Below, piece by piece: positions 63,605 through 64,000 of a stretch of 64,000 nt of DNA. The stretch lies in NCBI GenBank assembly GCA_963514095.1, contig CAUPSS010000009.1:682001-746000 (forward strand), read 5' to 3'. This DNA comes from Eutrigla gurnardus (lineage: Eukaryota; Chordata; Actinopteri; Perciformes; Triglidae). Both the position numbers and the translations under genes were made by a program. The first letter of the stretch is position 1. Each line of letters starts with the position of its first letter. The notes beneath the pieces were generated by a model that worked only from the letters and a program-made list of their open reading frames with translations, was not told where the DNA came from and searched no databases.

Positions 63605-64000
63605 GTCTCCCTGTGATAGACTGGTTACGTGTCTGTCTCCACATGTCTCCATGTGATAGACTGGTTACCTGTCTGTCTCTACATGTCAGCCCTATGATAG
63701 ACTGGTTACCTGTCTGTCTCTACATGTCAGCCCTGTTGTTGACTGGTTACCTGTCTGTCTCTACATGTCTCCCTGTGATAGACTGGTTACCTGTCTGTCT
63801 CTAAATGTCGGCCCCGTGATAGACTGGTTACCTGTCTGTCTCTACATGTCTCCCTGTGATAGACTGGTTACCTGTCTGTCTCTACATGTCTCCCTGTGAT
63901 AGACTGGTTACCTGTCTGTCTCTACATGTCCCCCTGTGAAAGACTGGTTACCTGTCGGTCTCTACATGTCTCCCTGTGATAGACTGGTTACCTGTCTGTC
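63605..64000. repeat. Right-edge partial repeat
   Basis: TTACGTG, CCACATG/TCCATG, AGCCCTATG, an A monomer with a CTGTTGTTGACT change (about 63,734), T, AAATG+GGCCCCGTG (63,802), T, T, C(GAAAG), CGG-T. From the AAATG monomer on it resembles 53,661 and 58,571, so a further copy of the terminal block seems to continue beyond the window. Confidence 0.8.

Larger units (their letters stand above)
1..64000. repeat. Megasatellite-scale array of a 40/41-bp minisatellite monomer
   Basis: The window is filled end to end with head-to-tail copies of one monomer, all in the same orientation, with no unique spacer or inserted element. Most monomers are 40 bp; a defined subset is 41 bp. The consensus has 11 C, 15 T, 8 G and 6 A (47.5% GC), so this strand is pyrimidine-rich (65%), and it has no CpG. 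Each monomer carries ACATGT (PciI-type palindrome), TGATAG and, across the monomer junction, GGTNACC (BstEII-type site). Both window edges cut the array, so its full length is unknown. By unit size it is a minisatellite; by length it behaves as satellite DNA. Centromeric, subtelomeric or interstitial location cannot be read from the sequence. Confidence 0.98.

Noticed and set aside
1..64000. CRISPR array
   Set aside because: Direct repeats are contiguous with no unique spacers. Variation is point changes within a 40-bp unit rather than repeat plus spacer alternation.
1..64000. Telomeric or simple-sequence DNA
   Set aside because: No TTAGGG-like hexamer runs occur. The CTGTCTGTCT part is only two tetranucleotide units long within each monomer and is not an extended microsatellite.
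1..64000. p53 response elements based on the ACATGTC core
   Set aside because: The core fits CWWG with a pyrimidine flank, but the usual 5' flank CTA matches only one of three purine positions. GTACATGTCT variants come closer but lack paired half-sites at suitable spacing.
1..64000. CENP-B box or other known centromere protein motif
   Set aside because: I looked for TTCG...CGGG-like sequence and found none. CpG is almost absent from the monomer.
1..64000. Inverted repeats or hairpins between monomers
   Set aside because: All monomers lie in the same orientation. Only short palindromes (ACATGT, GGTNACC) are present within or between monomers.
1..64000. Two half-monomers of about 20 bp as an older ancestral unit
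   Set aside because: Both halves contain CCTGT, but the remaining bases do not align well enough to claim an internal duplication.

Overview
The whole 64 kb window is one uninterrupted tandem repeat, entered and left mid-array, so the true array is longer than 64 kb. Every monomer lies in the same orientation. The basic monomer is 40 bp (clean example at 41-80). It starts CCTGTCTGTC, carries the palindrome ACATGT in its first half, then TGATAG, and ends GGTTA, which joins the next CC to make GGTTACC. About 1,590 monomers fit in the window. I see no protein gene, RNA gene, transposon, CRISPR array or unique spacer. The short open frames are a by-product of the repeat. This is eukaryotic satellite/minisatellite DNA. 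The consensus lacks CpG, and several variant pairs look like CpG decay, which suggests a cytosine-methylating genome such as a vertebrate. The species cannot be told from the sequence.

Monomers differ mainly at the bases just after ACATGTC, and this gives a barcode. T = TCCCTGTG and C = CCCCTGTG are 40 bp. A = AGCCCTGTG and G = GGCCCC(A/G)TG or GGCCCTGTG are 41 bp. Secondary marks include CCACATG+TCCATG, GTACATG, TTTACATG, TTCATG, CGGTCTC and AGCCCTATG. Reading the barcode shows a layered hierarchy of higher-order repeats (HORs).

Layout. 1-10.7 kb: variant-rich, with nested local duplications (2.33 kb, 1,048 bp, 444 bp and five copies of a ~420 bp cassette). 10.7-18.8 kb: a 2,817 bp tandem duplication followed by segments related to 8-10.7 kb. 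18.8-49.6 kb: the most ordered part. It can be cut exactly at the GGCCCCATG monomer into HOR units. HOR-A (1,530 bp) and HOR-B (1,532 bp) are both exactly 38 monomers. HOR-D has 43, HOR-E has 37, and there are chimeric units (F 18, G 39, H 19 monomers). These combine into super-repeats of 5,480, 4,753, 3,066, 5,602 and 5,642 bp. 49.2-54.3 kb: three successive copies of a ~1.57 kb unit. 53.5-63.6 kb: a recent tandem duplication of ~4.91/5.15 kb, with a further partial repeat starting at the right edge.

The structure fits repeated unequal exchange or replication-slippage duplication acting on blocks of 8 to 140 monomers. The sequence does not show whether the array is centromeric, subtelomeric or an interstitial minisatellite.
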